Assembly: GCA_039000515.1 (NCBI GenBank) | Contig: JBCFYV010000001.1 | Span: 16,593,928-16,657,927, forward strand | Direction: 5' to 3' | From: Timema cristinae | Lineage: Eukaryota; Arthropoda; Insecta; Phasmatodea; Timematidae | Length of the DNA stretch: 64,000 nt | In this document: positions 1 to 9,510 of the stretch, in pieces | Numbering within the stretch: position 1 is the first letter of the stretch | Layout of the letters: every line of letters starts with the position of its first letter | Translations under genes and position numbers: made by a program | The notes under the pieces: model-generated | The model's database searches: none | What the model saw: the letters and a program-made list of their open reading frames with translations, nothing else | What the model was told of the DNA's origin: nothing

Positions 1-255
1 TGATGTATGATAGTGTGTTGAGTATATAGTTGATGTATGATAGTGGTGTAATGTATGATAGTGTGATGTAAATGTTGATGAGTGATATGGTGATTGATAG
101 TGTTGTAATGTATGATAGTGTGTTGTAATGTATGATAGTGGTGATGTATGATAGTGTGTTGTAATGTATGATAGTGGTGCTGTATGATAGTGGTGATGTA
201 TGATAGTGTTGTAATGTATGATAGTGGTGATGCATGATAGTGTTGTAATGTGAAG
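1..255. repeat. Minisatellite, GTATGATAGTG-based units of about 17-20 bp
   Basis: About a dozen imperfect copies of a unit built around GTATGATAGTG, alternating GTGTTGTAAT and GTGGTGAT linkers. It runs off the left edge, so its full size is unknown. The words resemble the complement of the VNTR inside SINE E, so it could be an over-expanded E-type VNTR, but no E flank is visible. Confidence 0.9.
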
Positions 256-714
256 CATGAATGAGGGTGTTTTTGGTAATCATCTTGTCAGGACTAAGGA
301 TTGAAGTCAGGGATTGAAACCTGATCTCTCGAGGCCCGCCACCACCATCCTCCCGAGGATTGAAGCCAGGCCATCTGCGTTTGACAGGACTAAGGAAGAT
401 ATTTAACCTTAATTCCAGACCGTCAAGGTTTGAGAGAGAGGGATTGAAAAGACTAAGACTATATGTATCAATGTAATATTCCCAATCTTTACGCTCAGAC
501 CATCAGGTTTGAGAGAGAATATACTTGTCATATCCCGAGACCTGTAGCTGTCGTCACACCGATGAACACTCAACCCTTGGGAAGTGAACCCGCATTTGTG
601 TGGAGGTAGAGTGGATACTTGTCATATCCCAGAGATTCAAGACCCGATCAATGTAATATTAAGATTATAGATATTTAACCTTAATTCCCGATCTTTGTCA
701 TGACTGAGGATTGA
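256..714. repeat. Patchwork of shuffled short repeat blocks, left of the Polinton island
   Basis: Blocks of 12-30 bp recur here and again at 1655-1995 in different order: ATACTTGTCATATCC, TATGTATCAATGTAATATT, GATATTTAACCTTAATTCC, GGATTGAAGTCAG, GACCATCAGG and TTTGAGAGAGAG. Bases 264-292 repeat the first codons of the integrase remnant (AGGGTGTTTTTGGTAATCAT against 728-747). Bases 570-605 look like a SINE B fragment. No gene is visible. Confidence 0.6.
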
Positions 715-1065
715 AGTCAGACCATCAGGGTGTTTGGCAATCATCTTGCCACACCGATAGTCCGTATCAGCAAGTATAAGGATGTTTTAGAAAACTGGTC
801 GACTGAACTGTTTAAAATACGCAAGGTGGTCGAGACTAATCCCAGGACCTTCCTACTCGAAGATATGAAAGGTAACCCTATCACGGGCGGTTTCTACGCT
901 AAGGAACTTAGAAAGACTTCGTTTCCTGACGTCTACCTCGTGGAGAAGATAGTCAGACGTTCCGGAAATAGAGCGTACGTCAAATGGTTAGGGTTCGTGG
1001 ATCGATGCGAAGGATATAGAGGAGGGGTGAGAGGGTATGTCCCTCCCTCCATCCCGAGCATATAA
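715..1065 (+). pseudogene. Polinton/Maverick (adintovirus-type) integrase, C-terminal remnant with broken chromodomain
   Basis: The frame opens after a stop at 712-714 and has no upstream ATG (730 is GTG), so the N-terminal zinc-binding region and DDE catalytic core are missing. What remains matches the C-terminal part of the retroviral-like integrases of Polintons: a VRISKYK segment, NWSTELFKI, then the small beta domain ending in GGFYAKEL, and from about residue 73 a chromodomain start (VEKIVRRSGNRAYVKWLGF). After GF at 994-996 this frame loses the family pattern, while the +1 frame from 995 to a stop at 1028 carries the expected chromodomain tail (SWIDAKDIE). A small frameshifting deletion therefore interrupts the domain. 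The stretch between VRISKYK and NWS also seems a few residues short. In Polintons this enzyme inserts the element DNA; this copy cannot. No terminal inverted repeat was found. The island is GC-richer than its surroundings. Confidence 0.8.
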
Positions 1066-1101
1066 AGCGAGCGGGAGGTAGGGAGACGCATCTCATTCGA
1101 A
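1061..1101 (+). promoter_or_regulatory. TATA box plus initiator for the 182-codon gene
   Basis: TATAAAG at 1061-1067 is followed by TCATTC at 1093-1098, an exact match to the arthropod initiator TCAKTY. The presumed start A (1095) lies 34 bases after the first T of the TATA box, slightly longer than the usual 30-31. The 5' leader would be only about 7 bases. The TATA box overlaps the stop of the drifted integrase frame (TAA 1063-1065) but lies beyond the ancestral stop at 1028-1030. Confidence 0.5.
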
Positions 1102-1650
1102 ATGTTTAGACGGTTGGGTTATCGTCTGGAGGACATGAGTGAAATTAAGATCTCAGACAACAGCTTGGAATACTACATCGCGAGAGTCGAGAAGGGTTAC
1201 AGCGAGTGTTGCGACTCTTCGGTGCACTGGCTCGGATGCCATAATCCGGGAATGTACGAGGCGAGTCAGTCCGTCGAGAACTGTTCAACATCATGTGCCG
1301 TCTACAAGCTGAAGGAAGGGGACGAGCCACAAATTCTCAGCGAAGACGCTCCCCTGCTCGACGAAGACGCTTTGTGCATCGAGCTGGATCGGATCGAGCG
1401 GGAGGAACTCGACCGCGTCAAAAGCATCTCCGAACTCGAAAAGTATCGGGCCTACAACGTTCGTCACCTGGAAGGAGACGAAGAGATCAGCGAGCCGGAG
1501 GACGAGCCGAACATCGTGACGCTGGACTATGTGGGTAAAGTGCATCTTCCGGGCAAAAACTTTGGCGCGAGATACAGAAGTCGGTTTAACGCGTCGCAAC
1601 GCGGACTGATCTATCTAGGCGACGACAAATACAAACTTTTCAAGTGGTGA
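1102..1650 (+). CDS. Unknown 182-residue acidic protein of the Polinton island
   Basis: I do not recognise this protein. It is an intact ATG-to-TGA frame of 183 codons in GC-rich sequence, 72 bases after the ancestral integrase stop and behind a TATA/initiator pair, which favours a real or recently real gene. The N-terminal third has a cysteine/histidine cluster (Cys36, Cys37, His42, Cys46, His47, Cys61, Cys65) that could bind a metal or form disulfides. Residues 75-145 are rich in Glu and Asp with a charged, probably helical stretch (ELDRIEREELDRVKSISELE). The last third (about 150-182) is basic and aromatic and ends in KLFKW. No signal peptide or membrane segment is seen. Position suggests an accessory gene of the same Polinton or adintovirus; a captured host gene is the alternative. 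Its start is fixed by the promoter; Met12 is a possible internal start. Confidence 0.55.
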   Translation: MFRRLGYRLEDMSEIKISDNSLEYYIARVEKGYSECCDSSVHWLGCHNPGMYEASQSVENCSTSCAVYKLKEGDEPQILSEDAPLLDEDALCIELDRIEREELDRVKSISELEKYRAYNVRHLEGDEEISEPEDEPNIVTLDYVGKVHLPGKNFGARYRSRFNASQRGLIYLGDDKYKLFKW

Positions 1651-1654
1651 AAGA

Positions 1655-1995
1655 CTATATGTTGAAAAGACTAAGACTTTTGAGAGAGAGAGAATTTTGT
1701 ACTGAATATATATATGTATCAATGTAATATTAAGAATATACTAGGTTTAAAAAAACTGTTCTATTTATTTAGAGGTGAATAATACTTGTCATATCCTTGA
1801 CCATCAGGGTTCGAGGTCCATAAGCTACCCCCTCCCTCTTTGAGAGAGAATAATACTTGTCATATCTTGATCACCAGGGTTCGAGGTCCATAAGCTACAC
1901 TCCCTCTTTGAGAGAGAGAGAGAATTTTGTACTGAATAATACTTGTCATATCCTTAATTCCCAATCTTTGCTAGGATCAAGGTTTGAGGGAGTAA
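1655..1995. repeat. Patchwork of shuffled short repeat blocks, right of the Polinton island
   Basis: Holds the same words as 256-714 (AATACTTGTCATATCC three times, GACCATCAGGGTTCGAGGTC and a variant, GAGAGAGAATTTTGTACTGA twice, TATGTATCAATGTAATATTA). Two consecutive blocks of about 65 bp (1790-1855 and 1853-1920) form a local duplication. Confidence 0.6.
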
Positions 1996-2039
1996 GCTGC
2001 TCTACTACATCACGATGATGAGAGAGAGGGAGAGAAAAC

Positions 2040-2425
2040 CCTGTTCGCCGTATGCTAGTCTCCCCCGACCCCCTCTCAGCCATCCCGAGTCTGGCGCTTC
2101 AACACCCCTCCCCCTCCAGCAGCTCCCAGTCACGTCCTCTCCCCATCCTCCTCCGATGTGTCCCCAAAAAAATTTTTTGCCCCCCTCCCCCTCCACCCAA
2201 GTCCTCCATCCACCAACCTACACACATCAACCCTCCCAACATCCATTATTATGTTAATGAGTCACAGAAAAAAACCAGATGCTCCACACACTCACCCCTC
2301 TGCCACCATCGCGTGCTACAACCCTTCCTATCCCCACATCCCCCCCATCCCCCCATCCCCCCTCCCCCCTGTTGCAGAATTCTCACTTTCCCCTTACTGC
2401 CCCCCCCCCCCCTTTTTCTCATTAG
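2040..2425. other. C-rich, strand-asymmetric low-complexity tract
   Basis: Long runs of C and CCT/CCA on the plus strand with very few G, ending in C14. It gives open frames rich in Pro/Ser/His on plus and Gly on minus, which are compositional artefacts. From 2426 to 2664 I see nothing recognisable. Confidence 0.6.
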
Positions 2426-2664
2426 AGGTCACGATGTAGAGTACATTATTGTCATCAGTCCTAGGGGTCAAATAGGGACGGTTGAAATAGAACATGTAAA
2501 GAGGAGTTGTTCTCTGGTCGGTACATGGAAATCGTGTCGGTTTCAATTAAAGGTGTGTCCTCGGATTCTAAATGTCTTCTTGAAAACGGTACGGTGTATT
2601 TTGTTCTATCATTTACTGCACTTTAGGACATCCATTTTTCTTTTACTTTCTCTCGTCATCTCAA

Positions 2665-2981
2665 ATAAAAATATATTGTGATCGTCAAAAAAATTAAACT
2701 CAAGATTTTAATAGATGTTGACCTTTTATGACCCCCTGAAATCAAAAAAGTGGGTTATGTAATATCGTCTGTCCTACCTCGGGCTAGAGCCAAAACTATT
2801 TTACCAATTAACCCTTCCCTCACCTCTGACAAGACATCTTGTGAATGTGAGGAATGCCAGGCCGCCACCGTGGTTCGGATTCAACGATAAACTGTAGGTC
2901 CTTCATTTCATCTCACAATCACCCTACCATTACACATTAGCGTAAGTGCGTATAACCCGAACGGGTAGTAAGACGCGGTGC

Positions 2982-3052
<71 letters not shown>

Positions 3053-3160
3053 TATTTTACCAATTGGGCTAAAAATTGGTATCTGGGGTTTTATAAGGTT
3101 CCCCCAGAGAGGTTTTGGATTTAGATATCCAACCCTAAATTTAATGGTAGTTTACTGAAG
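2665..3160 (+). repeat. Dispersed repeat F, copy 1, interrupted by a SINE
   Basis: Matches 11100-11350 on both sides of the inserted SINE at 2810-3052: GTGATCGT, then the CGTCTGTCC-TACCT-AGAGCC segment and ATTTTACC on the left, and on the right AAAATT-TATC, GAG-GTTTT and ATCCAACCCTAAA. Class unknown; no reading frame. Confidence 0.6.
2810..3052 (+). mobile_element. SINE A copy 1, 5'-truncated, with 13-bp TSD
   Basis: Body from the CTCTGACAAGACATCTTGTG segment through the shared 3' module to a long (TAA)n at about 2983-3050. The tRNA-like head is missing. TATTTTACCAATT occurs at 2797-2809 and again at 3053-3065 as a 13-bp target-site duplication. Confidence 0.9.
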
Positions 3161-3822
3161 GAAAAACAGAGAAAAATGTATTTCTCGAAATTAGCCCAAA
3201 CGATTTTGAATAAATTTTATATATAGACGCTGTTTATGATTATAAACAAGATGGAAACTCTCAATTTATCATAAAGATGAATTTGAGGGTACTTTACATA
3301 TGGAAAATTTTCCAATTTTCATCATTTCTCCACAACTATTTGGGATAAGAAATAACTTATCATTATAAAGTTGTAGTACCATTAAAGATAAAAATCTATT
3401 ATTTGAAATATATCTTTATAAAACCAATAATTTCTGAGACATAAGCAAATATATATATTTTAAAACTAGCTCTTTGAACATACATTTATTTTTATGCTCT
3501 TTGGTGGACAAAGATGTTTGTTTTCTCAATTTTTCTGTTACAGTGTTCCTAGTTCCCAATGTCATAGACCGAAGCCTCTAAGTAGTGTAGTGTTTCTGCA
3601 ACAATTTATAGCCCTATCTATTACTTCGTTTCACAAATCTTACGAGTTTTTTTTAGTAAATGTCTATCTTAAGATAAAAGGGGGAGAAAGTCTGTGGGAT
3701 GCATCATTCCATTTATTTATTTTCGTTTTAAATCGTACGACACATTGTACACATTTTTTTAGCCTGAAAGTTATTCCCTGATTTTTAAAGCAAGCCGCTA
3801 TTATCCACCAACATTTTTTTTT
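3161..3822. other. AT-rich stretch without recognisable gene
   Basis: Very AT-rich, perhaps the continuation of repeat F. A 95-codon frame at 3494-3781 has no recognisable domain and a composition no different from its surroundings. Confidence 0.4.
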
Positions 3823-3823
3823 G

Positions 3824-4062
3824 CACCACGTCTTACTACCCGTTCAGATTATACTCTTATGTACTAATTAAGCTAATAGTTTTAGGGATTAGCAAGGTTA
3901 TATTTCAATGAAGTGTACCCGCATTATCGGAGTGAGAGAGTGGAAACCCATTTTGAAAATACCACCCTCACTACACCTAACCGAGATTCAAGCTTTGATC
4001 TCCCCATCATCGGCAGTCTAGTCTACTGTGAGTGTATTAAGTTAGACCACGCGGCTTCAAAT
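3824..4062 (-). mobile_element. SINE B, near complete
   Basis: The minus strand reads from a tRNA-Leu/Ser-like head (GTGGTCTAACTT region, 4050-4030) through the B-box-like part and the ACTCTC...CGCATAATGCGGGT-type body to the shared 3' module at 3824-3860. Confidence 0.75.
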
Positions 4063-4195
4063 AACGGACTTCATATGAAAATCAGACTGCAGAAAGCTTA
4101 CCTTGAAGGTTTGTTCTATGTTATAGCTTATAAGATAAGGTCACAGTGTGATATAATATTAATATTGTGCGTCTTGGCTACACCACTCAATATTA

Positions 4196-4532
4196 ACCAG
4201 TACTAATGTACCATTGCCCAAGGAACGCCCGAATGTACTGGTCGTACATCCTTCCCTTGGAGGCTCTTTTCATGTCCGATGAGATGAGGGTGATAGTGAG
4301 TACGAGGGTGATAGTGAGTACGAGGGTGATAGTGAGTACGAGGGTGATAGTAAGTATGAAGGTGATAGTGAGTATGAAGGTGATAGTGAGTATGAGGGTG
4401 TGGAACAAGTGGAAACCCTTAAACCTAACTTACACCCAACCAACCAAACCCTGGTGACCATTGGGGTAATTCCCCTTTGGGAAAAATGGACCCCCAAGCT
4501 CGTAGCCATGTAAACTACCACTACACCATGAG
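4196..4532 (-). mobile_element. SINE E copy 1 with internal 18-bp VNTR (about 7 units)
   Basis: On the minus strand: a tRNA-like head (4532-4460), CACCAGGGTTTGGTTGG, GGTTTAAGGGTTTCCACTTG, then an array of the 18-mer TCACTATCACCCTCGTAC at about 4395-4287, then a conserved 3' end (TCCAAGGGAAGGATGTACGA ... GGTACATTAGTACTGG). The array alone makes the open frames on both strands. Confidence 0.8.
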
Positions 4533-5845
4533 GCCGGTTTTAGTGTGTTTTGTCAAGGTAAGACTGTTGTCTCTCAGGATAAACCAAGTGTAGGTTCTTC
4601 ATGGTAATTTTTCATGGTTTGTGTCAGTTTTCAAAAATCAGTTTAAGTATTACTTAATCACCTTAGGAGAAGGAGTTTTAACTGCGCTTACTGACAGGGG
4701 AAGGGTAGGGAGGTCAAAACAATGCTTACGTAAGACAGAAAGACACGGGAAATGATGACGCAGTGACCCATTCACCCTAAATAATCAAGATATAACTAAA
4801 AATGTCAAGATGTGGTTTCAAGGTCCTTCGTCATCAGATAAAAAATAGTTTAGAGTTTTTATAGCTATAACAATTCATGTATTCACTAATAATAAATTTT
4901 TAGTTTTACTTGTTTAGTACAATAAATTTGAATCAATTTTACAACATGCAATAATAAAAAACCAAAACAAAATATACCCCAACCTTTATTTTTTATTCTC
5001 TCCCCCAACCCCCCATTTATTTGTTGTATTTAACGTGTACTTTCTGAATTGACCGAGTACATCCTCACGAGAATTTCTTCGAGCGAGAACGAAAGGGCCT
5101 ACCAATTATTTCGGTAAAGTTATTTCCATAAACCTTCCTAGGTTATTTTAACTGCCATAATCGACATGTGACCAACAGCTTTACTTCCCCTCCGAAGGAA
5201 GTTGTGTCATGGATTTTTATCGCTCAAGAAAAATACATCGACCCCCAGCTGGGTTTGAACCCTCGAATATGTCCTGAGGTGACCACCAAGTTCGACCCCA
5301 ACCTTTATTTTTAATGGGTGTAACAATGACGTACATCACGTATTCATATGAATGCTGACACAAGTAGCTTTAATTTAATTAAGTGAAAATATCCCTTTAA
5401 TCATTACGTCTCATTCTTACTTTATATAAACACGAGATAACGTCTTATTGTTTCCTGCTAAAGTAGCTACTTTGTAAAGAAGGATAATTAATGAAGTAGA
5501 TTCTGTTCACAAGGAAAGAAATAGTAGGGCAAGCCTGAAGAAGACAACAAGTTTCTTGATTGGGCGAACACAAAGCTCTGAAATAACAAACATTAAGGAC
5601 CACTCAAACGAGAATTGTGGAGAATTTCTTCGGGCGGTTGCAACAGAGAGCGCTTTTGTCCTTATATTCATCGCTAATTGGTGACTTTTAGAGGGTTCGT
5701 TTAAAGGTTTGTGCAATGAAACTCAAGATGTCACACCTTATGGACAACGATTTGAGGTGGGGGGAAGCTGGATAAGGAAATTGTAAAGTGAAATAAATCT
5801 CGTGTTACGCATCTTACAACTCACCCGTACTAAGCACATATTTAC
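4533..5845. other. Unrecognised intergenic DNA
   Basis: No gene, RNA or repeat that I recognise. Bases 5225-5300 hold a degenerate tRNA-like string (GGGTTTGAACCCTCGA in opposite sense) that may be a decayed SINE. Confidence 0.35.
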
Positions 5846-5849
5846 TGTA

Positions 5850-6005
5850 ATGCAGTAGGGAGAAATAAGGTTGAATGTAGAGGAAATGTACCAGCCTTTG
5901 TATGGAGGGAAGGGGTAGTAAATCTCGAGAAAGATAACTACAGTAGACCAGGTTGGGATATAAACCCCGAGTTCCTCAACGAAACCAACAAGACGAGACC
6001 TCTGC
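5850..6005 (-). mobile_element. SINE B, decayed fragment
   Basis: AAGGTTGAATGTAGAGGAAA, TGTATGGAGGGAAGGGG and a decayed B box (GATATAAACCCCGAG) follow the order of the B body on the minus strand. Both ends are lost. Confidence 0.5.
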
Positions 6006-6085
6006 CTTTGCTTACGTTCCCGAAGATATACCCTACAAAGTCCTATACTTACGTGGTTAATTCGTTTCAAGCTTGCTTCGGTGAC

Positions 6086-6211
6086 CACATTGTCTAAGGC
6101 GTAAATATCGTGATAATATAGACTGCTGATGACAGGGAGATCGGAATTCGAATCCCGCTCGGATGTATTGGAGGTGGTAGTTTTCCACTATGCATCCTAG
6201 CAATTGCAGAT
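6086..6211 (+). mobile_element. SINE B, 3'-truncated by SINE A
   Basis: Head and body (TGTCTAAGGCGT ... GATGACAGGGAGATCG, TTCGAATCCCGCTCGGATGT) stop abruptly at about 6210, where SINE A copy 2 begins in the opposite orientation. Confidence 0.7.
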
Positions 6212-6492
6212 ACATTATTATTATTAGCACCGCGTCTTACTACCCGTTCCGGTTATACGCACTTAGGCTAATGTGTAATGGTAGGGTGATTGTGAGATGA
6301 AAATGAAGGACCTACAGTTTAACGTGGAATCCGAACCACGGTGGAGGCCTGGCATTCCCCACATTCACAAGATGTCTTGTCAGAGGTGAAGGAAGGGTTT
6401 GATAATCAGATAAATCCGTGCCGGGACCGAGGATTGAACCCCGGACCCCCAACACAGAAGTCTGAACCTTACCCTTAGACTACCAGGTCACC
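6212..6492 (-). mobile_element. SINE A copy 2, near full length
   Basis: Minus strand from GGTGACCTGGTAGTCTAAGG at 6492 through the B-box GGTTCAATCC (6440-6430) to the shared tail and a short TAA run at 6213. No clear TSD. Confidence 0.85.
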
Positions 6493-7130
6493 GTTCAATT
6501 AAATAAAACTTACACTTGTGCTGCTGAGGGGGCAGATTGGGTACGAATATGCATCTGGTAAGATAATTATGAATATCTACGTAAAGACATACTTACCTGA
6601 AGATAAGTGGCCTAGATGTAATAAGCAATTAGCTTAAAACACTATGGACAGAGGAATGAACTGCACCGTAACAAGTGAACTGTCATTAGATTAATCATTA
6701 AGGTGAAAGGTGCATCCCCACACAAGTTATTATCTGTCTCCAGAGCGTATGAATTAAAACATAATTACAAGCCTTGCTTCAGTCTTCTCCTGGGTTAACT
6801 AATATCACGACCGACCTTCAAGTAATTAAAAAAAAAGTGTGCTCTTTGCTAAGTTTATTTCACCCGTACCTTGAAACCAAACAATTTACAACTGACCGAA
6901 CGGGACGATTCATTTCGCAATATTAAAAAAAAAAACATTGCTTTGAAAAGATGTAAAGGAACTCAAATACTAACTAAGGTCAATCATAAAAAAAAAAAGA
7001 TCCGTTCTTTCGTTGCGAGAAACAGGATGAAGATTTATTGTTACTGAACAAATTACCAGCCGTGTTTTTATTTTAGGTGATATATCACGGGATGGAAACA
7101 AAATCCAAGATTGGAATTTATTTTTACCCG
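6493..7130. other. Unrecognised AT-rich DNA
   Basis: Several poly-A runs (6829, 6925, 6988). No gene or repeat recognised. Confidence 0.35.
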
Positions 7131-7510
7131 CATCGGTGGTCGCATGCGTCTAAAACGCGTCACTTTCGAGTTTTGATTGGATCATCGGTTACGGGAAAGT
7201 CTATGTTCGAATCCTGGTCGGGTGTATACTGAGGGAAGTTTTATTTATTATATGGTTTCTCACTGTTGGGCCAAGATAATGCGGGCACATTTACTTAAAT
7301 TTATTCCTACACGCTTTGCTGGTAGAATAGTCTAAGGCGTCAGAGTCGTATTATACTGGACTGGCATATGTCAGGGAGATCGGGGATGAGTCCCGATCGG
7401 GTATGATGAAGTTTTATTAATTAGTTTTCCACTATTTCTCCTCGCAAATGCGGGTACACGTCCTCTAAACTCAACCTTACTCTTACTGTACACATTATAG
7501 TACTTAGTTT
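7131..7510 (+). mobile_element. Two SINE B copies in tandem
   Basis: Copy one, 7131-7318, has GGTGGTCGCATGCGTCTAAA and GTTCGAATCCTGGTCGGGTG. Copy two, 7319-7510, has GTCTAAGGCGTC and CAGGGAGATCGGGGATGAGT, with CGCAAATGCGGGTACACGTC in its body. Both lack a clean 3' module. Confidence 0.65.
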
Positions 7511-7739
7511 ACCTATTTGCGTTCAACCGAAAGCGTAGTACGTTCCTAATAGTGCGTTAAGGTCACTGACATCACCTACACGATCATTTTCCGGGTGTGT
7601 TACAGTTGGGTTAAGAGTTTCTTCTTGGGAATTGTAAACAAGGTGTACTGATGTACTCACTCGGCACCGGCTGTTGTTGCGCTCCATTTAGGATGGTTGT
7701 AAATGTTTTCTCAAGCTGAGTGAAAAACAGCAAGTGATG

Positions 7740-7840
7740 GATAGTAAGACACAACAGAATGCTAAGCTAATCTAACCTAATCTAGTCTAACATAACCTAA
7801 ACAAGCCTAACCTAATATAAGGCAAACATATTGGTGGGGC
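7740..7840 (+). repeat. Single end of a Harbinger-like element with CTAAYC-rich subterminal repeats
   Basis: ACACAACAGAATGCTAAGCT followed by TAATCTAACCTAATCTAG matches the left end of the element at 29422. No partner end is near. Confidence 0.4.
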
Positions 7841-7887
7841 CGAATTCATATTTACCTGCAGGTCTATTATCTGTTATAGTCCTTCCC

Positions 7888-8094
7888 GGCCAGTGATCAT
7901 CAACCAACTGGGCTATGACGATTATCCTGATGGTCAGTGATGGTGGCACAACTAGGCTATGACGATAATCCTCCTGGTCAGTGATCGTGGCCTAACTAAG
8001 CTATGACGATAATCATCCTGGTCAGTGATCGTGACCCAACTAGGCTATAATGATAATCCTCCTGGTCAGTGATCGTGGCCCAACTAAGCTATGA
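7888..8094. repeat. Minisatellite, 44-bp unit, about 4.7 copies
   Basis: Unit contains GCTATGACGATAATCCTCCT then GGTCAGTGATCGTGGCCCAA. Copies differ by a few substitutions and no large indels. Confidence 0.9.
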
Positions 8095-8339
8095 ACGTTT
8101 GGGAAAAGGGGGCCCGTGATCTAACTGTTAATTAGCGCCTTTTTTACGCAAACAATTACATACAACATTCCGCGCGCGTTCATTGATGACGTGTGAATAA
8201 CCGATTGGAGGGTTGCCACTACGCATGGAAAACCTGGAGGACCAAGAACATGCAGGATTTTTTTTAGCCTGAATAAATGGGAAAAATAGTATAAATCTCA
8301 CAAAAAAAACTTAAAAGTAAATTAAAATATTTGTGGATT

Positions 8340-8592
8340 GGGACATTCAAGGCGGGGTGGAAAGTAATTCGAGTTAAGGTCACTGTTTTAACAGGTTTTA
8401 TAATGTTTCTAGGCCAAAATAAATAAAATGTAATTTCAGAAATATAAATTTACTTTAATTTTCTACGCAAAATAATCTCAACAGTTCTTGAATATATGTC
8501 AGGAACCTAGCTTATAATAATTTAAAAAATAAATTACATTTTGTAATTATTGGAGAGTCAAATTTTTCATAGGAAGAACAGTTTGAAAAAAT
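8340..8592. repeat. Decayed foldback-related arm
   Basis: Word order GGGGTGGAAAG, AGGCCAAAATAAATAAAATG, TAATTTTCTACGCA, CTCAACAGTTCTTGAATAT, TGTCAGGA follows one arm of the FB2 elements but the opposite arm is gone. Confidence 0.4.
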
Positions 8593-8594
8593 AC

Positions 8595-8790
8595 AAACTT
8601 TTTTGTGGTCAACATTGATAACTTTTATTATATTATTATTATTATTTATAGATATTGATAAACTCTATCAAAAGTAATATCTGAAGATCACATGACTTTA
8701 TGAATAAATATGTGAAAGTAGATTTAGTAACTTTTCTAGCTGTCCTTCATATGAAAATCGCACTATAGCTAAAGGTTAGGCCTATCTGCT
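8595..8790 (-). repeat. Dispersed repeat G, copy with one unexpanded 49-bp segment
   Basis: Complement carries TTTTCATATGAAGGACAG, AGTTACTAAATCTACTTTCA, CATGTGATCTTCAG, GATAGAGTTTATCAATATC in the family order. The 49-bp segment that is tandemly amplified at 45300 occurs here once. Confidence 0.6.
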
Positions 8791-9141
8791 GAAACTGCGG
8801 TTTCGGAGTTCACGTGAAGTCTGTTACTTGTTGTCCTTGGGGTGAGAAAATGTCGTTTATGGGAGTAATTTCATCAGAAAATACAGAAAATTTAATTTTC
8901 TTCCTCTATGTAGAAATTGTTTTTAATATTAGTTTAGGACATTTTGAGTGCCCTATTTGATCCAAATCGGACTCAGAGAGGTATGTTGCGTCCACCATCT
9001 TGGATTCACATTCTTAGCATGCCCCATAACATCTATGCCCAAATTTTAGACAGATTGATTTGATATAATTATATTTTATTTATTTATTTTAGTGGAGCCA
9101 AATATGTTCAAATAATCAGGAAAATATTTATTATTATTATT

Positions 9142-9440
9142 GGTGACCTGGTGGTCTAGGGGTAAGGTGTCAGACTTCTATGCTGGGGGTCCGGGGTTCA
9201 ATCCTCGGTCCCGGCACAGATTTATCTGATTTCCAAACCCTTCCTACACCTCTGACAAGACATCTTGTGAATGTGTGGAATGCCAGGCCGCCACCGTGGT
9301 TCGGATTCCACGTTAAACTGTAGGTCCTTCATTTCATCTCACAATCACCCTACCATTACACATTAGCGTAAGTGCGTATAACCCGACGGGTAGTAAGACG
9401 CGGTGCTAATAATAATAATAATAATAAATAATAATAATAT
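9142..9440 (+). mobile_element. SINE A copy 3, full length
   Basis: tRNA-Glu-like head GGTGACCTGGTGGTCTAGGG with B box GGGGTTCAATCCTCGG, full body, shared 3' module and (TAA)n. Pol III boxes A and B are intact, so this copy could be a source element. It lies in TAT/TAA-rich DNA, which hides any TSD. Confidence 0.92.
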
Positions 9441-9444
9441 AATA

Positions 9445-9510
9445 ATATTATTATTAGCACCACGTCCTACTACCCGTTCGGGTTACACGCTCTTATGTGT
9501 TATTCTGTTA
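9445..9510 (-). mobile_element. Lone shared 3' module, tail-to-tail with SINE A copy 3
   Basis: ATTATTATTAGCACCACGTC then CTACTACCCGTTCGGGTTAC is the complement of the shared tail, with no body attached. It makes an inverted repeat of about 45 bp with the end of the preceding SINE. Confidence 0.7.

Noticed and set aside
2005..2681. Pro/Ser-rich frames of 63-209 codons
   Set aside because: Explained by C-rich low complexity; no domain and overlapping frames in different phases.
7760..7830. Interstitial telomere (CCTAA repeats)
   Set aside because: The words are irregular (CTAATC, CTAACC, CTAAGC) and match the subterminal part of the element at 29422.
9142..9215. True tRNA gene
   Set aside because: Has A and B boxes but no paired acceptor stem, and a conserved SINE body follows in eleven copies.
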